Source: Armatimonadota bacterium
GTDB lineage: Bacteria; Armatimonadota; Fimbriimonadia; Fimbriimonadales; Fimbriimonadaceae
Reading direction: 5' to 3'
DNA: 64,000 nucleotides
NCBI GenBank assembly: GCA_018268315.1
Contig: JAFDWU010000004.1
Location: 1,495 to 65,494 of the forward strand
Shown: one piece after another, positions 24,881-33,067 of the stretch
Position numbering within the stretch: position 1 is the first letter of the stretch
Layout: every line of letters begins with the position of its first letter
Made by a program: the position numbers and the translations under genes
Notes under the pieces: model-generated
Seen by the model: only the letters and a program-made list of their open reading frames with translations
What the model was told of the DNA's origin: nothing
Databases searched by the model: none

Positions 24881-26572
24881 ATGGGCGTTAGCCTGCAAGA
24901 TGTCATCCACCAGATTGCGCGGGAGCAGAACGTCGACAGCGCGCTGTCCCTCATCTCCACCGCCGCCCGCGAGCTAACCCGCTCTCGCGTCTCCATGATC
25001 GGCGTGCTGGATGAGGAAAACGGCGTGGTGGCGTTTCCTTACGGCTCCGGGATGCAGTACGAGGAGCTTCGCCAGTGCGAATCGGATGTATCGCTGGCAA
25101 GCGATCACGGCATCGTTGCCCATGTGGCTATCAGCCGCCGCCCTTTCCGCTCGGCTGATGTTCGCAAAGAGCCGCTTTACCGCAAGCTGTTCGAGACAAC
25201 CATCAGTGAGCTTGCCGCTCCCGTCTTCGATCTCTTTGGCCGCCTTCGCGCCATCGTGAACTGCGAGTCGGACGCGCCCGACGCCTACACCATTGAGGAC
25301 GAGGAAACCATTTTGGTCCTTGCCAGCCTTGCATCAGTGGTGCTTGAAAGGCAAGAGACTCACCGCCGCGAACAGGCGCTCATTCAAATCGGCATCACCC
25401 TGAATAAGGTGCTGGAGGAAGATGAGCTGATCGACCGTGTGATGTCGATTGCCCGCGACGTGCTGAACTACTCCGCTTGTTCCCTGTTCCTTTACGACAA
25501 GCGTAAGGAAGCCTTCATCCTTCGGGGAAGTTCCTCAAGCGTGTTCAAAAGCCAGATCGGCGTAATGCAGTACGGCCCGAAAGAGGGTGTAACCGGCTGG
25601 GTCTGCTCCGAAGGTAGCCCGGTCCTGCTGAACGACCCTCAAAGCGACCCCCGATGGCGCGGCCGTTACCTTGAGTTCCCAAGCGAGCAGATTGCAAGCT
25701 ATCTGGCGGTACCGGTAGCCATGCGCGGCAAACCCATCGGAGCGATCCGGGTTATCCGCCGCAAGAGCGAGAACAAGTTCGTCGACACGCGCTTCACCCC
25801 CAGCGACGAGCTGGTTCTGGAAGCGATTTCAGAAGAGTTTTCTGCTGGCCTTGCGAACGTCCGCAATTTGGAGACCATCGTCCGCTCCGAGCGCATGATC
25901 GCCTGGGGCGAGCTAAGCGCAAAGAGCAGCCACATGATTGGCAACCGCGTATTCGCGCTGAAAGGCGATGTGAACGAGCTTGGCCACATCCTGGACGATA
26001 AATACACCCACGAGGAGCTGAAGGAAATTCAGCAGAGCCTGACCAACAACCTCACGCGTATTGAGGAAATCCTGCGCGAGTTCCGCGATTTCGTTGGGGC
26101 AACTCAACTGACCAAGTCTGAAGTCAACCTCGCCCAGGTGGTGAAGGAATCCGCCACCGAGTATTTCCCGAGGCACTCGGAGTCTGAACTGGTCCTCGAT
26201 ATCGCCGAGAATATTCCCACCGTCCTCGGCGACGAGAGCAAGTTGAGACGAGCAATTGGAGAACTGGTGGAGAACGCCTTGCACCACATCGGCAAAGGCA
26301 TCGTAACTGTGCGCGCATTCTATGAGCCTGGCGCCTCTGCCAAGGCGGGCAACGCCCGCATTGAGGTCATCGATACCGGCCCCGGCGTCGCCCCCGACCA
26401 GAAGCAGGGCATCTTCCAACCGTTCCACTCCACCCGCGTGAAGGGCCTGGGATTGGGCCTAAGTATCGTGCAGGGAATCGTGGATGCCCACGGCGGGCGA
26501 ATCTATGAAGACGGCGAAAAGGGCAAGGGCGCTAAGTTCGTGATCCTGCTACCCGTGCGTGATCGTCCATAA
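24881..26572 (+). CDS. Cytoplasmic GAF-GAF sensor histidine kinase
   Basis: 563 residues, no membrane helices. Two GAF domains (about 10-160 and 165-330) are followed by a phosphoacceptor segment around His351 (SAKSSHMIGNRVFALKGDVN) that is unlike the usual HE/D-x-R H-box, and a catalytic ATPase domain (about 440-560; ELVENALHHIG, VIDTGPGVAP, GLGLGLSIVQGIVDAHGG). It should sense a small cytoplasmic ligand. The partner regulator is not next to it; the CheY-like protein at 22.9-23.3 kb is a possible partner. It starts the rightward run kinase, unknown gene, tsaB, murB. Confidence 0.88.
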   Translation: MGVSLQDVIHQIAREQNVDSALSLISTAARELTRSRVSMIGVLDEENGVVAFPYGSGMQYEELRQCESDVSLASDHGIVAHVAISRRPFRSADVRKEPLYRKLFETTISELAAPVFDLFGRLRAIVNCESDAPDAYTIEDEETILVLASLASVVLERQETHRREQALIQIGITLNKVLEEDELIDRVMSIARDVLNYSACSLFLYDKRKEAFILRGSSSSVFKSQIGVMQYGPKEGVTGWVCSEGSPVLLNDPQSDPRWRGRYLEFPSEQIASYLAVPVAMRGKPIGAIRVIRRKSENKFVDTRFTPSDELVLEAISEEFSAGLANVRNLETIVRSERMIAWGELSAKSSHMIGNRVFALKGDVNELGHILDDKYTHEELKEIQQSLTNNLTRIEEILREFRDFVGATQLTKSEVNLAQVVKESATEYFPRHSESELVLDIAENIPTVLGDESKLRRAIGELVENALHHIGKGIVTVRAFYEPGASAKAGNARIEVIDTGPGVAPDQKQGIFQPFHSTRVKGLGLGLSIVQGIVDAHGGRIYEDGEKGKGAKFVILLPVRDRP

Positions 26573-26584
26573 TCGAGTAGAGCA

Positions 26585-27673
26585 ATGAGTGTGCTTCCCC
26601 TTTTACTTGTCCTGATGGGCCAAACGCAGACGCCCTCTGCCACGCCCGCGCCCCAGCAGCCGGTGGATCATAAGACGTTTTCTAACCCTCGGGTTGGTTT
26701 CGCGTTTGATTACCCCTCGACCTGGCAGCGAACGAAGATGCCGAAGAAGAAGAGGGATGAGGCCCACTTCCAGATTCCCACCAGCGACCCCAAAGCGATG
26801 GCCGTGCTTCAAGTCACCGGCGCGAACTATCGCGGTGAGGCAAAGACTTGGCAGCAGGTTCAGGTTGACATTAACCGCCAGCTTCGCCGGTCAATCACCC
26901 GCCAGTGGCAGGAAGAGGTCCTTGGCGTACCACTGCTTCTGACTAAGATTGAGTACACCCAGAAGGATGTGCCGGAGACCGCGATTGTGGCCCTGGTTTA
27001 CACCCGAACCAACAAGAAGCTGAACTACCGGCTGGAAGCGCCGACCGCTGTGTTCCCAGAGGCGGAAGCCCAGTTCCGACAGACTCTTCTTTCCCTGCGA
27101 ACCGTATCCGGCGACGCGCCGGAGGAAGAGGATCCGGGCAAGCCCGCGATGGCGCCTCCCAAGCCCGCAGAGAAAACGCCAACCGTGGTGGCGCTGGTTG
27201 CGCCGCCCACCAAGAAGCCCTCGCTGGACAGCAAGACCTACTCGCTTGCCTTCGAGCAGCGTCGCCTTGACGTGCTGGTTGAAAAGGGTTGGCAGATTAA
27301 GAACAATGACGGTGTTTTGCAGATCACTCGGCCCGACCTTGGCGCAACGGCGACGATCAAGCTACTCAGCACTATTCAGGCGGGCTCGATGCAGCAATCC
27401 TTGGCATCAATCGCCAACAAAGAAATCGACCTGTTCGACGTAGTTGACCTTCGGGATAACTCCAACCGCAACGTGCATGGGCATCAGATTCTCGACATTT
27501 GGCGCTGCGGTAAGGCCAGCAGCGGACCGCTTACCACGTTCCACGGGGTTGGCGAAGCAGGCGGCGACCTGTTCTGGTCCTTGGAACTGAGTGTGCCCAA
27601 AGCGCTTGGCGCGAAGCAGAAGCTTCAGCTAAGGAAGTTCTGCGACGAGATGGTGCTGCAGCCCTCAAAATGA
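26585..27673 (+). CDS. Exported protein of unknown function, two PsbP/Mog1-like modules
   Basis: 362 residues starting with a signal-like segment (MSVLPLLLVLMGQTQTPSA). Two similar halves follow, about 30-170 (FDYPSTWQRTKMPKKKRDEA) and 215-360 (FEQRRLDVLVEKGWQIKNND), joined by a Pro/Lys linker. Each begins with a strand-Trp pattern seen in PsbP/Mog1-fold proteins; this assignment is by pattern only. It lies 12 nt after the kinase stop, and its stop overlaps tsaB (ATGA), so the genes are co-transcribed. Confidence 0.6.
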   Translation: MSVLPLLLVLMGQTQTPSATPAPQQPVDHKTFSNPRVGFAFDYPSTWQRTKMPKKKRDEAHFQIPTSDPKAMAVLQVTGANYRGEAKTWQQVQVDINRQLRRSITRQWQEEVLGVPLLLTKIEYTQKDVPETAIVALVYTRTNKKLNYRLEAPTAVFPEAEAQFRQTLLSLRTVSGDAPEEEDPGKPAMAPPKPAEKTPTVVALVAPPTKKPSLDSKTYSLAFEQRRLDVLVEKGWQIKNNDGVLQITRPDLGATATIKLLSTIQAGSMQQSLASIANKEIDLFDVVDLRDNSNRNVHGHQILDIWRCGKASSGPLTTFHGVGEAGGDLFWSLELSVPKALGAKQKLQLRKFCDEMVLQPSK

Positions 27674-28191
27674 TCTTAGTCGTCAGCACGTCGAGTCCGC
27701 TGGTAAGCGTGGCTCTTCTTAATGAGGAAGGCGTGCTGGCTCATCGAGAGAAGATCGCGCCGCGGCAGGCGAGCCCGGCCGTGTTTGAGATGCTGCGCGA
27801 GCTTAAGTTTGATCCGGCAACCGCTGATTTCTTCGTGGCCGACGTGGGGCCGGGCAGTTTCACCGGGGTTCGCGTGGGCGTCACCATCGCGAAAACGCTG
27901 GCGTTTGCCGTTGGTAAACAAGCATGCGGTATCAGCGCGTTCAAGTTGATTACCGGGGAGAGGATCGCGATTCCCGTTCGCAAGAACGAGTACCTGCTGA
28001 GCACCGGCGAGACGGTTTCTTCGTTGCCGCCGGGGATTAGCGGTTATGGCGAAGGCTTTGCCGACCAAAGCTATCCGCTGGCGCGAAACGCATCTTTAAA
28101 AGACTTGAAGCCCCTCGCCCCTGAACTTCTTGTGCCCGACTATCGCCTTGAGCCAAGCATCTCATTTCCGAAGCAGCCCTACCACTCATGA
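27670..28191 (+). CDS. tsaB: tRNA threonylcarbamoyladenosine biosynthesis protein TsaB (short)
   Basis: Partner of TsaD in making the universal t6A37 of tRNAs. The N-terminal ASKHA half is clear: MILVVSTSSPLVSVALLNEE, VADVGPGSFTGVRVGVTIAK and GISAFKLI. It is only 173 residues, against about 230 in E. coli, with the second half shortened. The remaining core contains the TsaD dimer interface. ATG overlaps the previous stop; its own stop overlaps the start of murB by four bases. Confidence 0.85.
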   Translation: MILVVSTSSPLVSVALLNEEGVLAHREKIAPRQASPAVFEMLRELKFDPATADFFVADVGPGSFTGVRVGVTIAKTLAFAVGKQACGISAFKLITGERIAIPVRKNEYLLSTGETVSSLPPGISGYGEGFADQSYPLARNASLKDLKPLAPELLVPDYRLEPSISFPKQPYHS

Positions 28192-29150
28192 GCTTTGCCT
28201 GGCCCGATCAGCTTATCGTCACCCGCAACGTCCCACTTAAGCCCTACGTGACGCTCGCGGCGGGTGGGCCCGCCGAGCGGTTTTGCCGATTGCGAACCAC
28301 CGATGAGCTTGCTGAGGCAGCGCGCATCGCTCAAAGCGAGGGGCTGATGGTCACGCTGCTGGGTAGCGGAAGCAACGTTCTTCCCGCCGATGAGGGTGTG
28401 GGTGGAATTGTTCTGCTGAACCAGGCGCGCAAGATCGAGCTGCAACCGGACGGCCAGGTGCTGGCGGATTGTGGCTGCTCGTTCCAAGAGTTGTTCTTGA
28501 AGGCGACTCAGGCGGGCCTTGGAGGGCTTGCGTTCGCGGTCGGCATTCCCGGCACGCTGGGCGGCGCGCTCGTCAGCAACGCAGGCGCCTACCGGCAGAA
28601 CATCGCGGATTTTGTGGAAGAGGTGGAGATTGTGGAGGGAGGCAAGCGACGCTGGGAACCGGCGGCCTGGATGAACTTTGCGTACCGCAACTCGCGCTTG
28701 CGCGAGAACCCGGGCGAGCAGGTTGTGCTTCTGCGCGCCCGCTTGCGCTTGCCACTAACCGATTCTCGGGAAACTTACCGGATCGCCAAGGAGAATCAGC
28801 GCCAGCGGATCTCCAAGCAGCCCGCCCCTGCCAGCGCCGGGAGCTTCTTCAAGAATGTGGTGGATAAGGAGCTAGCTTTGCGTATCGAGGGCTTGACGCC
28901 GGGTATGCGGGAGTCGGGCGTGATTCCCTCTGGGTTCTTGATCGAGGCAGTGGGAATGAAGGGTCATCGCCACGGCGGCGCAATGCTAAGCGCGCGCCAT
29001 GCGAATTTCATGCTGAATGTCGGCAACGCCACCGCGACGGAGATATTTGAGCTTGCGCAGCTTGCCAAGGCGACGGTTCAGCGGCGCTTCGGCGTGATGC
29101 TGGAAGAAGAGGTGCTCTACCTGGGCCGCTGGACTAGCTTGCCTGCTTAG
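28188..29150 (+). CDS. murB: UDP-N-acetylenolpyruvoylglucosamine reductase
   Basis: Flavoenzyme of peptidoglycan precursor synthesis, producing UDP-MurNAc. FAD-binding residues include LLGSGSNVLPADEGVGGIVL, AFAVGIPGTLGGALVSNAGA and the YRNSRLRE segment; SAGSFFKNV (conserved Ser acid), PSGFLIEAVGMKG and ARHANFMLN follow. At 320 residues it is a type II-like MurB. ATG overlaps tsaB by four bases. Its end overlaps the convergent gene by 17 nt. Confidence 0.94.
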   Translation: MSFAWPDQLIVTRNVPLKPYVTLAAGGPAERFCRLRTTDELAEAARIAQSEGLMVTLLGSGSNVLPADEGVGGIVLLNQARKIELQPDGQVLADCGCSFQELFLKATQAGLGGLAFAVGIPGTLGGALVSNAGAYRQNIADFVEEVEIVEGGKRRWEPAAWMNFAYRNSRLRENPGEQVVLLRARLRLPLTDSRETYRIAKENQRQRISKQPAPASAGSFFKNVVDKELALRIEGLTPGMRESGVIPSGFLIEAVGMKGHRHGGAMLSARHANFMLNVGNATATEIFELAQLAKATVQRRFGVMLEEEVLYLGRWTSLPA

Positions 29151-29685
29151 CAGGACGAACGATCACGTCTCTCAGTTTGATTTCGTCTCGGAACGGGTCG
29201 CCTTCGTCTTGCACCCGCTCGGCCCGAGACAGCACCAGCAATGCCTCCATCAACTCCGCCATTCCAGGTACCACCAGCAAGGGTATCAACCGTTCTGTTC
29301 GAATGAAGTAGAACGGTCGAAGTCGCCACGGGCCAATTTGCAGGTAAAGATAGCCAGCCTTTCTTATGCGCGACAGCTGAATACTGCGGGCAAAGTGGAG
29401 ACCTGTGATCATCAAGCAATCAGGATACAGGTCAAGAATGAAATCGTACGCTGCGAAGTAGCTTAGGCAGATATGAGGAATTACTGCCAAAGGGACGATT
29501 GCGAGCCAGGTTTCACTGTGTGTTCGATACTGCAAATAGAATGCTCCCGCGATTACAGAAAGGCAGCAAAGCCCAGCAAGTTGAAACGGAACCGTACGCC
29601 ATTTATGAGCAGCCGCAACCTGCCGGAGGGGTTCGTCAGCGGGCGGGTCGTGAAACATCGGACCCAGCAGCTTTCTTAGGATCAT
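29134..29685 (-). CDS. Membrane protein of unknown function, PH-like tail
   Basis: 183 residues from the ATG at 29685; upstream Met codons would add an unlikely Pro/Arg-rich leader lying in the opposite gene's start region. Two membrane helices (about 30-75) are followed by a soluble beta-rich part (ILDLYPDCLMITGLHFARSI, KAGYLYLQIGPWRLRPFYFI) that may form a PH-like domain. No clear family. Convergent with murB. Confidence 0.6.
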   Translation of the reverse strand: MILRKLLGPMFHDPPADEPLRQVAAAHKWRTVPFQLAGLCCLSVIAGAFYLQYRTHSETWLAIVPLAVIPHICLSYFAAYDFILDLYPDCLMITGLHFARSIQLSRIRKAGYLYLQIGPWRLRPFYFIRTERLIPLLVVPGMAELMEALLVLSRAERVQDEGDPFRDEIKLRDVIVRPAKQAS

Positions 29686-29732
29686 CGTACTGCCTATAAT
29701 ACACGCTGGCATGAGGCGAGTATGCTCATCGC

Positions 29733-30680
29733 ATGGACCCCACCCACCAATCCGATCCGGGCCGGAGAACGCAGGGAGAAAGTCTGCGTGCGCAGACTTT
29801 CGTGGGCGGGTGGGAAGCGGGCGACGGCCCGGCCCCAACATCCCGAGTCCTCATGATCCGCCCGGCATCCTTCGGCTTCAACCCGGAAACCGCCGCTTCC
29901 AACACTTTCCAACAGAACACCCATGACGTCAACGCCAGTGACACAGCAAGGCAAGAATTCGACCAAGCCGTTATAACGCTAACACAAGCGGGTGTCCAAG
30001 TAGAGGTCATTGAAGACACAAGCGAACCCCCCAAGCCCGACGCCGTCTTCCCGAATAACTGGGTGAGCTTCCACCCGGGCGGAAGAGCGATCCTCTACCC
30101 GATGGCGAACCCAAGCCGACAGGCCGAGGTGCGCCCCGAAATCCTCCAGCAGCTTGGCTACCAAGTCGCGCTAGACCTAAGACAAGTAGCCCACGGAAAG
30201 GCCCTGGAAGGCACCGGCAGCCTCGTCTTCGATCATCAGGACAAGCTCGCTTACGCCTGCATCTCCCCACGCACCGACCATGACCTCGCTCAACTCGTGT
30301 GCGAGCAGATCGGCTACCGGCTCGTCGCCTTCAAAGCAACCCACCAAGGCCAGCCGATCTATCACACCAACGTCCTCATGGCGGTCGGCGAAGACCTCAT
30401 CGTCATCTGCAAGGAAGTTTGCGAAAGCCTTCCCGAACTCCACAAACCCGTTCTCAAAATAAGCAGAGCGCAGATGTGCGCGTTCGCGGGCAACATGCTT
30501 CAGCTCCGCTCAACAAGCGGTGAAAACCTGTGGGTGATGTCGGAAACCGCGTGGACTTCTCTCACCCCGGATCAGCAACGCCAACTAGAGCAAAGCGGAA
30601 AACCGGTAGCAATAAGAATCCCGACCATCGAGACGCTCGGCGGGGGCTCCGCCCGCTGCATGATCGCGGAACTATTCTGA
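29733..30680 (+). CDS. ctlX: CtlX-type citrulline hydrolase/amidinotransferase-like protein
   Basis: Guanidino-group-modifying superfamily (arginine deiminase fold); CtlX of Francisella hydrolyses citrulline. Motifs: VLMIRPASFGFNPETAASN, DAVFPNNWVSFHPGG (catalytic Asp/Asn segment), GTGSLVFDH, YHTNVLMAVG (catalytic His), and GGGSARCMIAELF with the catalytic Cys near the C-terminus. The first 36 residues (from 29733) look non-native and encode a perfect palindrome at DNA level. A start at 29802 (GTG) or 29853 (ATG) is possible, but homologues usually have a few residues before MIRP, so I keep the longer form. Confidence 0.78.
   Translation: MDPTHQSDPGRRTQGESLRAQTFVGGWEAGDGPAPTSRVLMIRPASFGFNPETAASNTFQQNTHDVNASDTARQEFDQAVITLTQAGVQVEVIEDTSEPPKPDAVFPNNWVSFHPGGRAILYPMANPSRQAEVRPEILQQLGYQVALDLRQVAHGKALEGTGSLVFDHQDKLAYACISPRTDHDLAQLVCEQIGYRLVAFKATHQGQPIYHTNVLMAVGEDLIVICKEVCESLPELHKPVLKISRAQMCAFAGNMLQLRSTSGENLWVMSETAWTSLTPDQQRQLEQSGKPVAIRIPTIETLGGGSARCMIAELF
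29779..29800. repeat. Perfect palindrome at the start of the CtlX gene
   Basis: AAAGTCTGCG-TG-CGCAGACTTT, a 10-bp perfect stem with a two-base centre, followed by a G-rich run (GGGCGGGTGGGAAGCGGG). It looks like an extragenic palindromic (REP-type) element that has been captured in, or lies just before, the coding region. I found no second copy in this window. Confidence 0.55.
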
Positions 30681-31040
30681 CGGATTCAGCCGCCAGCCTT
30701 CCCATGCAAGCCGCGCCCAGCCGAGAATGAAGCACACACCGCCAATCGGCGTAATCGCTCCCATCCACTTGATGCCGGTAATCGCCAGCACGTACAGGCT
30801 GCCGGAGAAGATCACCATCCCCGCCACCCATAACCGGCCCACCAAACGGCGCGAACCTAGGGGAAGCGCCGCGAGGGCCAGCAATGCCATCGAGTGATAC
30901 ATCTGGTACCGAACCGCGGTCTCGAAAATGGCCAGCGAATCGGCGCTAATTATCGCCTTCAATCCATGAGCGCCGAACGCGCCCAGTACCACCGCCAGAC
31001 AGCCAGCAACCGCACCGCTGATTAAGCAGAACCGATTCAT
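30672..31040 (-). CDS. DUF423 family membrane protein
   Basis: 122 residues with four membrane helices. Diagnostic start of the family: AVAGCLAVVLGAFGAHGLK, then RYQMYHSMALLALAAL, GSLYVLAITG and AITPIGGVCFILGWARLAW. Function unknown across bacteria. It overlaps the amidase gene by four bases and ends inside the convergent CtlX gene end (9-nt overlap). Confidence 0.9.
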   Translation of the reverse strand: MNRFCLISGAVAGCLAVVLGAFGAHGLKAIISADSLAIFETAVRYQMYHSMALLALAALPLGSRRLVGRLWVAGMVIFSGSLYVLAITGIKWMGAITPIGGVCFILGWARLAWEGWRLNPSE

Positions 31041-31663
31041 TGCGAACCCCTCAGCGCCTTCAGCGCTGCTTCCGTCCCCGCCGCCAGGGCCCGCGCCATC
31101 AGCCGCTCTCCCGCGCGACTCCTCATGAATTTCTCATCGAACGGGTTCGTCAAAGTCGCCATCTCCACCAGGAGCACCGGCTCTTTGGCGTATATGGAGC
31201 CGACGAGCGCCCCATGCTGAGAGCCGACCATCGTCTTGGCGTCCGGTAGCAGTCCGTTGTCGGCAAGCGCGCCATTCAGCCGCGCCTTAAACGCCGGATA
31301 GAACGCCCGCGCTGCAACCTCGCTGCTCTGCAACACCGCCAACGTGGGCCCAAGCCGCGCGCCATCCTGCCCCTGTCGGTCTGGATAATAGATCGTAAAG
31401 CCGGTCGACGTGCTGCAATCGCAGTGCAGCCTAATCATGAGCGCGGCATGGCGTCGATTGGCGACTTCCGAACGCCGCTTGTTCGCCACGAATTGGTGTT
31501 CTGAGCCCTTTGTAAATACCACCCGGTAGCCGTCATGTCGAAGAATTTTGCGCAGCAAGACCGCCTCGCGCCAGGCTGCGTGAATCTCGGTGACAACCTT
31601 GCCGCGGGTGCCCGGCCCGACCTCACTCGGATGACCGGGATCAATGCATATAAGCGGCGTCAT
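31037..31663 (-). CDS. N-acetylmuramoyl-L-alanine amidase (Amidase_3)
   Basis: Zinc amidase that cleaves the stem peptide from glycan chains of peptidoglycan. CIDPGHPSE carries the first zinc His; TEIHAAWREAVLLRKIL carries the Glu; ALMIRLHCDCS is the second His; VLLVEMATLTNPFDEKFM has the catalytic Glu. At 208 residues it is the bare catalytic domain and has no signal peptide or cell-wall-binding repeats. Alternative upstream starts are limited because it overlaps asd by four bases. Confidence 0.85.
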   Translation of the reverse strand: MTPLICIDPGHPSEVGPGTRGKVVTEIHAAWREAVLLRKILRHDGYRVVFTKGSEHQFVANKRRSEVANRRHAALMIRLHCDCSTSTGFTIYYPDRQGQDGARLGPTLAVLQSSEVAARAFYPAFKARLNGALADNGLLPDAKTMVGSQHGALVGSIYAKEPVLLVEMATLTNPFDEKFMRSRAGERLMARALAAGTEAALKALRGSQ

Positions 31664-32694
31664 GAACGCGCAGTCGCCATCGCCGGAATCACCAACTGCT
31701 CAGCGATTTGAACTGCATTCAGCGCCGCGCCCTTAAGTAGTTGATCGCCCGAAATAAACATGCTGATCGCGGAAGGATGCGAAACATCGCGCCGGATCCG
31801 GCCCACGAGCACATCGTCCTGCCCGCTTGCCTCAATCGGCATCGGGAAGTGGTTCGCGGCGCGATCATCCACCAACCGCACGCCCGGCGCGGCTCGCATT
31901 GCCTCGCGCACCGCCTCTTCCGAAGGCGCAGCGCCCTCAAACTCCACCGTCACCGTCTCGCTGTGGGCCCGAAGCACCGGCACCCGAATGCAGGTCACGT
32001 TAATTGGCAGATCGGGCATCGAGAGAATCTTTCGGCTCTCCTCGATCACCTTCCACTCTTCTTCGTTGTAGCCGTGCTCGTTCACCTTGGTGTTGTGGCT
32101 GAACACGTTGAAAGCGTATTGATGCGGCAGCACCTTGGGGTCGGCGGGCAGCCCGTTCAAAACGGTTTGAGTTTGGGATTCCAGCTCCTCCATCATCGCC
32201 GCACCGCCGCCGCTTGCGCTTTGATAGGTGCTCACAATCAATCGGGAAATCTTGCCAAGCTTGCGAAGCGGATTCACCGCCACCAGCAGAATCATCGCGG
32301 AGCAGTTCGGGTTCGCAATCAACCGTTGGCCAGGTTTTACGGCATCCAGGTTCACTTCTGGAATAACCAGTGGCACATCGGCATCCATGCGGAATGCGCT
32401 TGAGTTATCAATCACCCAAGCGCCAGCCTTCAAAGCAGCCGGAACAAATTCGCGTGAACGAGATGCCCCCGCGCTGAAGAACGCCACATCAATTCCGTTA
32501 AAACTGCTCGCGGTCAGCTCTTCAACGACAACCTGCCGATCGCCAAACTTCTGCGTCTTCCCCGCCGAACGTGCCGAGGCAAGCAGGCGTAAGGTTCCCA
32601 CCGGGAACTTGCGCAGCTCAAACAGGCGAAGAAATTCGCGTCCCACAGCGCCGGTTGCGCCAACTACGGCTACGTTCAATTGAGGCCCCATCAC
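31660..32694 (-). CDS. asd: Aspartate-semialdehyde dehydrogenase
   Basis: Reduces aspartyl phosphate to aspartate semialdehyde for Lys/DAP, Met and Thr synthesis. The N-terminal Rossmann segment is VAVVGATGAVGREFLRLFE; the active-site Cys is in LIANPNCSAMILLVAV; STYQSASGGG and the conserved His near SMPDLPINVTCIRVPVLRAHSE (part) follow. 344 residues is normal. It begins the leftward operon asd, amidase, DUF423, so the DAP branch and cell-wall turnover sit together. Two successive ATG codons are possible starts. Confidence 0.94.
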   Translation of the reverse strand: MMGPQLNVAVVGATGAVGREFLRLFELRKFPVGTLRLLASARSAGKTQKFGDRQVVVEELTASSFNGIDVAFFSAGASRSREFVPAALKAGAWVIDNSSAFRMDADVPLVIPEVNLDAVKPGQRLIANPNCSAMILLVAVNPLRKLGKISRLIVSTYQSASGGGAAMMEELESQTQTVLNGLPADPKVLPHQYAFNVFSHNTKVNEHGYNEEEWKVIEESRKILSMPDLPINVTCIRVPVLRAHSETVTVEFEGAAPSEEAVREAMRAAPGVRLVDDRAANHFPMPIEASGQDDVLVGRIRRDVSHPSAISMFISGDQLLKGAALNAVQIAEQLVIPAMATARS

Positions 32695-32736
32695 CCTCGT
32701 TGTACCCCCAGCAGTTCGTGGTACGCTGATTTCCGC

Positions 32737-33063
32737 ATGAGTTGGCTTTCCATCACTGTTCTTATTTACGGACTCCTAATGCTGGGCGGAGGTATCGGTG
32801 GATATAAAGCCGCGGGCAGCCTGCCATCGCTTTACAGTGGCCTTATCTCAGGCTGCCTGCTTATTGCCGCCGCATTTGTAAGCAAGACGAACCCGCGCGT
32901 TGGCTTCGGTCTTGCCGCGGCCGTTGCCGCGGTGCTCTGCGTGGTTTTCGTTCGTCGGTATACGGAAACGCAAAAAGTCATGCCGAGTCTTGGACTCTTT
33001 GGACTTTCAGCCATTGTCCTTGCGCTCCTCGCTTTCGGCCACTTCTTTAAGTCAAACGGTTAG
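32737..33063 (+). CDS. TMEM14-family small membrane protein
   Basis: 108 residues, four short membrane helices. The family signature GGIGGYKAAGSLPSLYSGLI is complete, and the remainder repeats Ala/Val/Leu helices. Bacterial members have no known function; animal TMEM14C transports porphyrins. The start at 32737 removes an unlikely Pro/His-rich extension. It is 4 nt upstream of the next gene. Confidence 0.82.
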   Translation: MSWLSITVLIYGLLMLGGGIGGYKAAGSLPSLYSGLISGCLLIAAAFVSKTNPRVGFGLAAAVAAVLCVVFVRRYTETQKVMPSLGLFGLSAIVLALLAFGHFFKSNG

Positions 33064-33067
33064 CCAA

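Noticed and set aside
31741-32403. Long plus-strand frame opposite asd
   Set aside because: Shadow; His/Arg-rich and without start context.
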